A stretch of 5,450 nt of DNA from Zavarzinia sp. Lineage in GTDB: Bacteria; Pseudomonadota; Alphaproteobacteria; Zavarziniales; Zavarziniaceae. Made by a program: the position numbers and the translations under genes. The stretch spans positions 1-5,450 of the forward strand of contig JAQVKV010000225.1 of NCBI GenBank assembly GCA_028694545.1, written 5' to 3'. Positions 1-5,450 of this stretch are shown piece after piece. Position 1 is the first letter of the stretch. Each line of letters opens with the position of its first letter. The notes below the pieces were generated by a model. That model was not told the origin of the DNA, ran no database searches, and saw only the letters and a list, made by a program, of their open reading frames with translations.

Positions 1-273
1 GTCGGCGAGCAGCGCCACCTCGCCGAACAGGATGCCCGTCTGAACCTCGCCGATGCGCAGCGCCGAACCGTCCGCCGTATCGACATGGACCGAAGCCGTG
101 CCCGACAGCACGACGAAGGCGGCATCACCCGGATCGCCCTGACGGACCAGCACGGTGCCGGGCTGCACGGTCTGGCGTTCGGCGGTGAAGGCGATCAGCT
201 TCAGCCGGGCCGGATCCACGCCCTGGAACAGCGGCACCGCCGCCAGGGTCGCCGCATCGTCACTCAACGTCAT
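1..273 (-). CDS. Cyclic-nucleotide-binding-domain protein, N-terminal part (runs off left edge)
   Basis: The visible 91 residues start MTLSDDAATLAAVPLF and read as the beginning of a Crp/CAP-type cyclic-nucleotide-binding beta-roll. The usual opening helix and turn is at residues 12-30 (PLFQGVDPARLKLIAF), a glycine turn follows at 45-50 (QGDPGD), then beta strands (AAFVVLSGTASVHV). FGEVALLAD at 83-91 matches the start of the phosphate-binding cassette, in which the family has FGE-x-AL-x(n)-R; the arginine would lie past the window edge. The rest of the protein is unseen, so it could be a short stand-alone sensor domain or a Crp/Fnr regulator with a helix-turn-helix. The ATG at 273-271 overlaps the stop of the ABC gene (ATGA), with a GGGGA ribosome-binding site six bases upstream. 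No signal peptide or membrane helix is visible, so it is inferred to be cytoplasmic and to act with the ABC protein. The domain call is firm; the ligand and output are unknown. Confidence 0.85.
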   Translation of the reverse strand, partial: MTLSDDAATLAAVPLFQGVDPARLKLIAFTAERQTVQPGTVLVRQGDPGDAAFVVLSGTASVHVDTADGSALRIGEVQTGILFGEVALLAD

Positions 274-2879
274 TTCACATCCCCGTCAACGGACCGGACG
301 ATCCGGCCCCGCTCGATTGTTATCACACGGTCGAAGCGCAGGGCGTGGCCTACATCACCCAGCGAGGCGATCACGGTCACGCCCTCGTCGGCCAGCTCGC
401 GCAGGATCGTGAGGACCGTGTTACGACAGGCACTGTCCAACGCGTCGAGCACGTCGTCCAGCACGATCACGTCCGGCCGGCGCAACAGGGCGCGCGCGAT
501 GGCGATGCGCAGCCGCTCTCCCTGCGCCAGCCGCGCGCCGCCGACGCCGACCGGAAAATGCAGGCCGGCCCGGCACACGGCATCGCCAAGGCCCAGATCC
601 TCGATCACGGCGGCCGCCGTCTGCGGCACCAGGGTCGAGGCGCCGGCCCGGTCGGTCGCGATACGGCCGTAGAGTATGTTGTCGAGCAGGCTGGTTTCCG
701 GATTGATCCGGTCGGAGCGGAACGGCGCGATGCCCGAGGCGAGTTCGGGGGGCATGCGCGCGGGCAGCAGGCGCCGCGCCGCGACCACCGCCGCCTTCAG
801 GGCCGCATCCACCGCGTCCAGCCGGTGGCGCGCGACCACGACGCGGAAAGGCAGGTTGGTCAGCATCAGGCGATCGGCCCGGGTCAGGGCATTCTCGCTC
901 AAGCCGGCCATCACCCGCAGCCGGCGCAATTCCTCGGGCGTCACCAGGGCGAAGCGGCGAACGATCTCGTGCTCGGGGTCGAGGCCGGCGAAAATGTCGA
1001 TCATGACGGCGGCGATCTTCTCGCCCGCCGCCCGCAGGGGATCGAGCAACCCGCATTCGGCGAGGAAAGCCATCATGAAGGGATGGTCGGTCATGCGCTC
1101 GACATCGAACACGCCGCCGACGGCGACCCCGAACAACAGGTTCTCGGCCAGTGTCGCGTGATCGTTGTAGGCGTCCGGGTCGAAATGGGCGATCAGCCCT
1201 TCCTGTCCCGTTTCGGTCAGGCGAGCATCCAGCCGCTCGCGGATCGCGGCGATGGCGGGGCTGATCCCGGCCGCGACCGTGGCGGGCAGCGGGGCATGCA
1301 GGCCCAGCCGGAACAGGGTGTCGCGGAAGCCGAGGCGGTCCATCCCGGCGATCATGCGGTCCTGCAGGCCCGTCGCGTCCGTGATCCCGGCGGCGGCATA
1401 GTCGATCCAGTCGACGTCGAAGGGATCGGTCGGATTGCCGGTCAGCCGCGCTTCGCGCTGTCCCGCCGTCTCGATCCAGTCCTCGGGCAGGCGCGGTTCG
1501 CGCTGCAGGCCGAAGGCGAGATTGTCGGCGATGGTCCGGGCCTGCAGGCCGCTGCCGCTGCCGGCCGCGACATAGGCGATGCGCCGGTTGCGGATCCCGG
1601 GCGAAAGGGTGGCAAGGTCGAGCCCGGCGACCGAGATCCGGCCGGCCGCCGGCTCGATCAGGCCGGCGATCACCTGGACCAGGGCCTCGCGCCCGCCGCC
1701 CGCCGGCCCGACCAGCGCCGTGGCGCGGCCCGGCGCCAGCGTCAGGCGCAGACGGTCGAGCGGACGGCTGCCGTCCTCGTCGCGGACGATGAGATCCTCG
1801 ATCACGAGAGCGACCCCCCGCAGGTCCGGGTCGGCCCCCGCCACATCCACGGGAACCGGGCGCAGGTCCGGCCGATTGAACAGGCGCAGCGTATTCTCGT
1901 ATTTGACCCGGGCATCTTCCCGCGCCTGATACCATTCCAGCAACTCGCGCCAGGGTGTCGCCATATCCTTGTGGGCGGCGATCACGGCCACCAGCGTGCC
2001 GATGTCGAGTCGTCCCTCCAGCACCAGCCAGCCACCGAGAGCATAGAACAGCACCGGCCCCGCCTGCTGCACCAGGGTGTTGACCGTGGCGATGGTGAAA
2101 CGCAGGTGGCCGATCGCCACCCGTGCGCCGAAAACCTCGCCCAGGCGGGCACCGAGCCAGGCCCTCGTCCAGCGGGTCTGGTCGTTGGCGTGGATGTCGG
2201 TGATCAGGTGGAAGGTCTCGTCGATCCGCTCGCCCAGACCCCGCATCAAACGGCTGCGCCGGCGCGAGAGCTCGTTCACCCGGCGCTGCAGCGGCGGCAC
2301 GATGATCATGGCGAGCGGATAGAGCACGGCGGCCGCAAGCGCCAGCAGGGGATCCTGCAGCAGCAGGAAGGTCATGATCACCAGGATCGTGCCGCCCTGA
2401 TAGGCCGGCACCGCGACCGCGTTGCCGACATGGGTGCACAGCGCCTCGAGATCGCCGCCCATGGAGGTCAGGGTCTCGCCCGCCGTGCGCTGGCGGAAGG
2501 CCGCCTGGGGAAAGCGCAGCACGAGGCCGAGGATCTGGAAGCGGATCCGGCGCAGCATGCGCTCCGCCGTCATGATCTTGCGGTGCTGGATCAGATAGCG
2601 GAACCGCTGGTTGACCGCGACCAGCAGCAGCAGGATCAGACATTGCGCGCCGAGCAGGCGCTCCGGCGTCAGCGCCAGGCCGAGCACGGTGCCGGGCAAG
2701 GCAACGCCGAACAGATGGAGGCCACCCGCCGCCATGTCGCCGCCGATCAGGGCGACGATTTCCTTCGGCATCTCGTAATAGAGCCAGAGGAAGGGAAAGG
2801 AGGCGACGGCGAGCCCGAGCAGCTTCGCCTGCGCCCGCAGCGAATAGCGCCATAGGAAACGGCGGAATTCAGGTTCCAC
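270..2879 (-). CDS. ABC-exporter-like membrane protein with expanded, motif-degenerate nucleotide-binding domain
   Basis: This 869-residue protein is much longer than a usual ~600-residue half-transporter. Residues 1-310 form an ABC exporter membrane domain with about six hydrophobic helices (near 18-36, 76-92, 158-176, 177-197, 262-282 and 284-302), followed by a linker, WRELLEWYQAREDARVKY (310-327). The nucleotide-binding domain starts near 355. Walker A at 391-398 reads GPAGGGRE, with Arg and Glu where Lys and Ser/Thr are expected. The signature at 784-788 is LAQGE instead of LSGGQ. Walker B at 804-809 is VIVLDD, with Asp in place of the catalytic Glu. The D-loop ALD is at 813-815, and the switch position reads TVIAS (835-839), with Ser for His. 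Walker A and signature lie 393 residues apart, against roughly 100-130 in ordinary ABC proteins; the insert carries repeated Q-loop-like segments. The start is GTG, only eight codons after the in-frame hemY stop, so no longer start exists. The substrate is unknown. It may hydrolyse ATP poorly or act as a regulated or structural ABC protein (inference). Confidence 0.88.
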   Translation of the reverse strand: MEPEFRRFLWRYSLRAQAKLLGLAVASFPFLWLYYEMPKEIVALIGGDMAAGGLHLFGVALPGTVLGLALTPERLLGAQCLILLLLVAVNQRFRYLIQHRKIMTAERMLRRIRFQILGLVLRFPQAAFRQRTAGETLTSMGGDLEALCTHVGNAVAVPAYQGGTILVIMTFLLLQDPLLALAAAVLYPLAMIIVPPLQRRVNELSRRRSRLMRGLGERIDETFHLITDIHANDQTRWTRAWLGARLGEVFGARVAIGHLRFTIATVNTLVQQAGPVLFYALGGWLVLEGRLDIGTLVAVIAAHKDMATPWRELLEWYQAREDARVKYENTLRLFNRPDLRPVPVDVAGADPDLRGVALVIEDLIVRDEDGSRPLDRLRLTLAPGRATALVGPAGGGREALVQVIAGLIEPAAGRISVAGLDLATLSPGIRNRRIAYVAAGSGSGLQARTIADNLAFGLQREPRLPEDWIETAGQREARLTGNPTDPFDVDWIDYAAAGITDATGLQDRMIAGMDRLGFRDTLFRLGLHAPLPATVAAGISPAIAAIRERLDARLTETGQEGLIAHFDPDAYNDHATLAENLLFGVAVGGVFDVERMTDHPFMMAFLAECGLLDPLRAAGEKIAAVMIDIFAGLDPEHEIVRRFALVTPEELRRLRVMAGLSENALTRADRLMLTNLPFRVVVARHRLDAVDAALKAAVVAARRLLPARMPPELASGIAPFRSDRINPETSLLDNILYGRIATDRAGASTLVPQTAAAVIEDLGLGDAVCRAGLHFPVGVGGARLAQGERLRIAIARALLRRPDVIVLDDVLDALDSACRNTVLTILRELADEGVTVIASLGDVGHALRFDRVITIERGRIVRSVDGDVK
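280..284 (-). promoter_or_regulatory. Ribosome binding site for the cNMP-binding-domain gene
   Basis: On the minus strand this reads GGGGA, followed by six bases (TGTGAA) and the ATG at 273-271. It lies inside the last codons of the ABC gene (coding ...Gly-Asp-Val-Lys-stop). The site supports the ATGA-overlap start over any other and suggests that the downstream gene is translated by ribosomes finishing the ABC gene. Confidence 0.6.
552..1574 (-). repeat. Degenerate protein-level repeats inside the ABC nucleotide-binding domain
   Basis: Three segments resemble the stretch that follows the Q-loop in ABC exporters: residues 449-457 TIADNLAFG (1509-1535), 576-584 TLAENLLFG (1128-1154) and 730-738 SLLDNILYG (666-692). 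Each is preceded by a turn-rich segment and followed by helical sequence. After the first and third, a second matching element appears. Residues 513-530 (1290-1343, MDRLGFRDTLFRLGLHAP) and 759-776 (552-605, IEDLGLGDAVCRAGLHFP) share L-G, D, R, G-L-H and P at the same spacing. The second copy has a weaker equivalent at 608-619 (ECGLLDPLRAAG). The repeats are visible only at protein level and are diverged, so any duplication is old. Confidence 0.6.
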
Positions 2880-2900
2880 GGCGGCGCCGCCCGGAAGCCG
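2880..2900 (-). other. Short hemY-ABC junction with in-frame reading
   Basis: These 21 bases separate the hemY TGA from the GTG start of the ABC gene and are in the same reading frame as both. Nothing resembling a strong AGGAG-type ribosome binding site is present; the bases are almost all G and C (GGGCGGCGCCGCC). With a GTG start and a weak site, translation of the ABC gene probably depends on coupling to hemY and may be low. No terminator or promoter is visible here. Confidence 0.5.
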
Positions 2901-4280
2901 TCAGCCGCCGATCCGCGCCACTTCCGCCGCGGGCAGCGTGCCGTCGGCCGGCGCGGCCGGCGGTGGCAGGATCTCGCCGATCGCCCCCGGCATCCGCCAT
3001 TCCAGGCTGTCGAAGGAATGGCACGACGGGCAATGCGGCGACCAGGCCTTCGGCGAATGACCGCAGACATGGCAGAACCAGCGCGCCTCGGCCTCCCCGG
3101 TCATGGCCTTTTCCTGCCATTCGGCGGCGCGGCGCTGATCACCCTTCTCTCGCCGCTCGAGTTCGGCGAGAAGGTCATAGGTCCGGCGCGTCGCCTCGTG
3201 ATTGGTGACCAGCACCATCAGGGCTTCCCGCGCCTCGGCCCAGCGGCGGAGGGTAAGCGCCTGTTCGGCGGCCAGCAGCCGGCTTTCCCGCGTCGACGGG
3301 TTGATCGCCGCCAGCGTTTCCAGCCGGCGGGCGCGATCCTCTTCCGACAGGTCGGGAACGATCGCGGCATAGGTTTCGGCGAGGTCGGGATGGGGCTGTT
3401 GCACCCACGCATTCTCGAGCAGGCGGTCCGCCTTCTTGCGCTTGCCGACTCCGGCCAGCAGGCGGGCGAGGCGCACCGTACCCGGCACAAGGTCCGGCGC
3501 CAGCGCATGAGCCGATTCGGCGAGCGACAGCGCCTCGGCCTCGTCGCCCCTCGCCAGCGCCGCATCCACCTGGCCGAGCTGGACGACGGCGCGGTGGCGC
3601 TTGCCCCGCGCCCCTTCGATCAGCTTGTGGCGTAGCGCGCCGTTCAGCGTCTCTTCCGCCGCGCGCCATTCGCCAAGCGCCGCCTGCAAGCCGAAGATCT
3701 CGCTGGCGACCCAGGGCGCGCCGGGGCGCAGCGCTTGCGCCTCCCGCGCCCGGGCGAGCGCCGTGTCGTTGTCACCCTTCCGCCTTGCCAGCACGATCAG
3801 CCCGCGCAGGCCGAGGAATTTCGTCTCCTCGTTCTCAAGCATCAGGTTGTAGGCGCGTTCCGCCGCCGCCATGTCGCCGTTGAGTTGCGCTGCTTGCGCC
3901 GCCAGCAGCAGGGACAGGGGGGAGCCGTCGGTCGCCCCTTCGGCCGCGATCGCCTGTTTCTTCGCGTCGCGCGCATCGCCCGCCGCGACGGCGACGAGGC
4001 CGCGCACCAGGGCCCGGTCCGCCGCCTGCCGGCGTTTCAGGCGCCGCCGCGCCGCGAGGACCCGGGGCCCGCGCGAGGCAATGAGGACAAGGCGCGCCAG
4101 CGCCGCGAGCACCGCGCCAAGCAGCAGGACGATGGCGATCAGCACGCCGACCGAGGTCTCGATCCGATAGCCGAGCCAGTCGACCGCGATGGTCCCCGGC
4201 CGGTCCGCCAGCCAGGCGGCGACAAGGGCGAGAACGAGGACGAGGACGACGCCCGCGGTGATCTTCAGGACGGCGCGCAT
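2901..4280 (-). CDS. hemY: HemY-type inner-membrane TPR protein with C-terminal zinc ribbon
   Basis: The 459-residue protein has two N-terminal hydrophobic helices (about 5-24 and 44-68) joined by a loop containing IAVDWLGYRIETSVG, the typical HemY N-terminal layout. A basic stretch follows (70-90) and then a long helical TPR-like region to about residue 395, with repeats such as GDMAAAERAYNLML (135-148), LGEWRAAEETLNGAL (202-216) and ARGDEAEALSLAESA (243-257). Near the C-terminus two CxxC knuckles (C403/C406 and C417/C420) form a rubredoxin-like zinc ribbon, followed by FDSLEWR and a Pro/Ala-rich tail. HemY proteins are named for their position in heme-gene clusters and have no proven enzymatic step. 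This gene is unrelated to the Gram-positive protoporphyrinogen/coproporphyrinogen oxidase that shares the name. Next to a Mic60-type gene it more likely acts as a membrane-anchored scaffold (inference). The ATG start lies two bases after the upstream stop, which implies coupled translation. Confidence 0.9.
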   Translation of the reverse strand: MRAVLKITAGVVLVLVLALVAAWLADRPGTIAVDWLGYRIETSVGVLIAIVLLLGAVLAALARLVLIASRGPRVLAARRRLKRRQAADRALVRGLVAVAAGDARDAKKQAIAAEGATDGSPLSLLLAAQAAQLNGDMAAAERAYNLMLENEETKFLGLRGLIVLARRKGDNDTALARAREAQALRPGAPWVASEIFGLQAALGEWRAAEETLNGALRHKLIEGARGKRHRAVVQLGQVDAALARGDEAEALSLAESAHALAPDLVPGTVRLARLLAGVGKRKKADRLLENAWVQQPHPDLAETYAAIVPDLSEEDRARRLETLAAINPSTRESRLLAAEQALTLRRWAEAREALMVLVTNHEATRRTYDLLAELERREKGDQRRAAEWQEKAMTGEAEARWFCHVCGHSPKAWSPHCPSCHSFDSLEWRMPGAIGEILPPPAAPADGTLPAAEVARIGG

Positions 4281-4282
4281 GC

Positions 4283-5450
4283 TCAGTGCGCCTCGGCGAA
4301 GCGGGCGGAAACCTCGCCGTCGAGCAGGTCGACAGCGGCTTCCGCCGCAAGGCGGGCCTCGGCCCGGGCACGCCAGTCGGCCAGTACCGTGGCCGCCCCG
4401 CCTTCGAGCGGCGCGATCTCGGCGACCGCCCCGGCAAGATCCCCCCGGTCGAGCCGGCGTTCGGCCCGCGCGACCCGGGCGGCGGCATCGTCTCCCTCGA
4501 CCTCGCCGACCGGACGGATGGTGATCAGATTGCCGGCCTCGGCCAGCAGCTTGTCCACCACATCGGCATCGGCGGGCACATTGGCCGCCTGTACCGCCGC
4601 GCGGGCCAGCGGCACGAATTCGGTGGCCAGCGTCGCCCGCGTGGCCAGGCCGGTCACGGCATGGACCTCGAGCGTGTCCAGTGCCTTGCCGATGGTCGGT
4701 TCGCGCAGCAGGCCAAGGGCATCGAAATGGCCACGTACGGTCTTCAGCGCGGCGGCATAGGGCGCATCGGTGCCGAGCAGGTTGCGCAGCCGGCCGATGG
4801 CATAGACGAGGGAGACCCCGCGCCCCACGTCGCGCAGGCGCTCGGTCTCGTTGGTGATACGGGTATCGGCGCTGGCGGCGGCGGCCTTCAGCGCCGCGAT
4901 CTCCTGCTGCAGCGCCGCGATGGCGGCGGCGTCGGACGATGGCGTCGCCAACCTGGCCTCGATCGCGGCAAGGCGCGCGGACAGGGCGGCATCGGCCATC
5001 AACCCGCCGGAAGACGGCGCGGCCGGGGCCGGCGTGCCCTCGGCCGCGTCCTCGGCGCCCGCGTCATCGGTGCCGGATTCGGCGGCGGCCAGCGCTTCCT
5101 CGAGCGCGCCCTGACGTTCGCGCAGGGCATCAATCTGGTCACGCAGCTCGGCCACGGTGCCGTCGTCGACCGCGCCACCGGTGCCGGGCGCTTCCCCGAT
5201 CTCGGCGACCCGCGCGTCGAGCGCCTGGATCTTGCGATCAAGACCGGCGACCGCTGCTTCGAGGGCGGCGATGCGGCTGTCCTCGGCGACACTCCCTGCC
5301 ACGGGGGCGGCGACGGTGCCCTGACCGCCGTCGATCACCGCCGTCAGACGGTCGCCATAGCGGTACCAGATACCGGCCCCGGCGGCGACCAGCACGATGG
5401 CGGCGATGCCGAACCACAGGCTGCGGCGCGAGCCGCGCGCCGGCGGCGGC
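4283..5450 (-). CDS. Mitofilin/Mic60-family inner-membrane protein (COG4223 type), N-terminus outside window
   Basis: The reading frame is open to the right edge, so the first residues are missing; 388 residues are visible. They begin with a Pro/Ala/Arg segment (PPPARGSRRS) and one membrane helix, LWFGIAAIVLVAAGAGIWY (about 5430-5363). The GTG at 5395 falls inside this helix and is not a credible start. An Ala/Asp-rich segment follows, with heptad-like coiled-coil stretches at 5278-5192 (RIAALEAAVAGLDRKI onward), 5155-5078 and 4987-4838, broken by acidic, Ala/Pro-rich linkers. The C-terminal part (about 4825-4286) is the mitofilin-like domain. It includes the conserved-looking block NLITIRPVGEVEGDDAA, then ARAERRLDRGDLAGAVAEIA and a closing WRARAEARLAAEAAVDLL helix. 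This order of helix, coiled coil and mitofilin domain is that of alphaproteobacterial Mic60, a homologue of the mitochondrial crista-junction protein. The neighbouring hemY fits the known arrangement. Older annotation calls such genes HemX-like or uroporphyrinogen-III synthase-associated; no catalytic site is visible. Confidence 0.87.
   Translation of the reverse strand, partial: PPPARGSRRSLWFGIAAIVLVAAGAGIWYRYGDRLTAVIDGGQGTVAAPVAGSVAEDSRIAALEAAVAGLDRKIQALDARVAEIGEAPGTGGAVDDGTVAELRDQIDALRERQGALEEALAAAESGTDDAGAEDAAEGTPAPAAPSSGGLMADAALSARLAAIEARLATPSSDAAAIAALQQEIAALKAAAASADTRITNETERLRDVGRGVSLVYAIGRLRNLLGTDAPYAAALKTVRGHFDALGLLREPTIGKALDTLEVHAVTGLATRATLATEFVPLARAAVQAANVPADADVVDKLLAEAGNLITIRPVGEVEGDDAAARVARAERRLDRGDLAGAVAEIAPLEGGAATVLADWRARAEARLAAEAAVDLLDGEVSARFAEAH
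4291..4294 (-). promoter_or_regulatory. Possible ribosome binding site for hemY
   Basis: On the minus strand this is GAGG, ten bases before the hemY ATG and inside the last codons of the Mic60-type gene. The spacing is on the long side, so re-initiation after the TGA-GC-ATG junction may matter as much as this site. Confidence 0.35.

Noticed and set aside
1630..1670. Inverted-repeat-like GC-rich string (ccggccgccggc ... ggccggc) as a terminator or hairpin
   Set aside because: It lies inside the ABC coding region, has no T-run, and such GGCC/GCCGGC strings recur throughout the window because of base composition.
421..2853. An 810-codon minus-strand frame overlapping the ABC gene in another phase
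   Set aside because: The product is low-complexity Arg/Ala/Gly/Pro sequence, typical of an out-of-frame reading of GC-rich DNA.
345..2855. An 836-codon open frame on the plus strand, antisense to the ABC gene
   Set aside because: Its translation is rich in Gln, His, Arg, Gly and Asp with no recognisable motif or hydrophobic pattern. GC-rich coding sequence often leaves an antisense frame open, while the minus-strand frame encodes membrane helices and ABC motifs.
270..2879. The ABC gene as a decaying pseudogene
   Set aside because: Despite degenerate motifs it has no frameshift or internal stop in 869 codons, keeps membrane helices and hydrophobic core pattern, and is tightly spaced with both neighbours.
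3735..4760. A 341-codon plus-strand frame antisense to hemY and the Mic60-type gene
   Set aside because: It spans the junction of two well-supported minus-strand genes and its product is Arg/Ala/Ser-rich without domain features.
4283..5395. GTG at 5395 as the start of the Mic60-type gene
   Set aside because: It lies in the middle of the membrane helix and the frame continues open to the window edge with a sensible helix start, so the gene is simply cut by the window.

Overview
The window is a GC-rich, tightly packed, single-direction stretch of bacterial chromosome. All four genes lie on the minus strand and there is no intergenic gap longer than 21 bases. Gene content points to an alphaproteobacterium, possibly Rhodospirillales-like: an alphaproteobacterial mitofilin/Mic60-type protein sits directly before a HemY-type TPR protein, and the proteins are rich in Ala, Arg, Gly and Leu. 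The genus cannot be fixed from this window.

In transcription order (right to left): (1) 5450-4283, a Mic60/mitofilin-family membrane protein whose N-terminus lies outside the window; (2) 4280-2901, HemY, with two N-terminal membrane helices, TPR-like helices and a C-terminal four-cysteine zinc ribbon; (3) 2879-270, an 869-residue ABC-exporter-like protein with a normal six-helix membrane domain but a strongly altered, expanded nucleotide-binding domain; (4) 273-1, the N-terminal 91 residues of a cyclic-nucleotide-binding-domain protein that runs off the left edge. The junctions are a 2-base gap, a 21-base gap and a 4-base ATGA overlap. This suggests one operon with translational coupling; no internal promoter or terminator was seen.

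The first two genes form a known alphaproteobacterial pair, usually found downstream of the heme genes hemC/hemD and linked to inner-membrane organisation. The last two look like a second functional pair: a membrane ABC protein and a soluble cNMP-type sensor made from overlapping reading frames. The most unusual feature is the ABC protein. Its Walker A lysine, Walker B catalytic glutamate, switch histidine and signature motif all deviate from consensus. About 280 extra residues lie between Walker A and the signature, and they contain repeated copies of the segment that normally follows the Q-loop once. Whether this is a known family variant or something undescribed cannot be settled without a database search.
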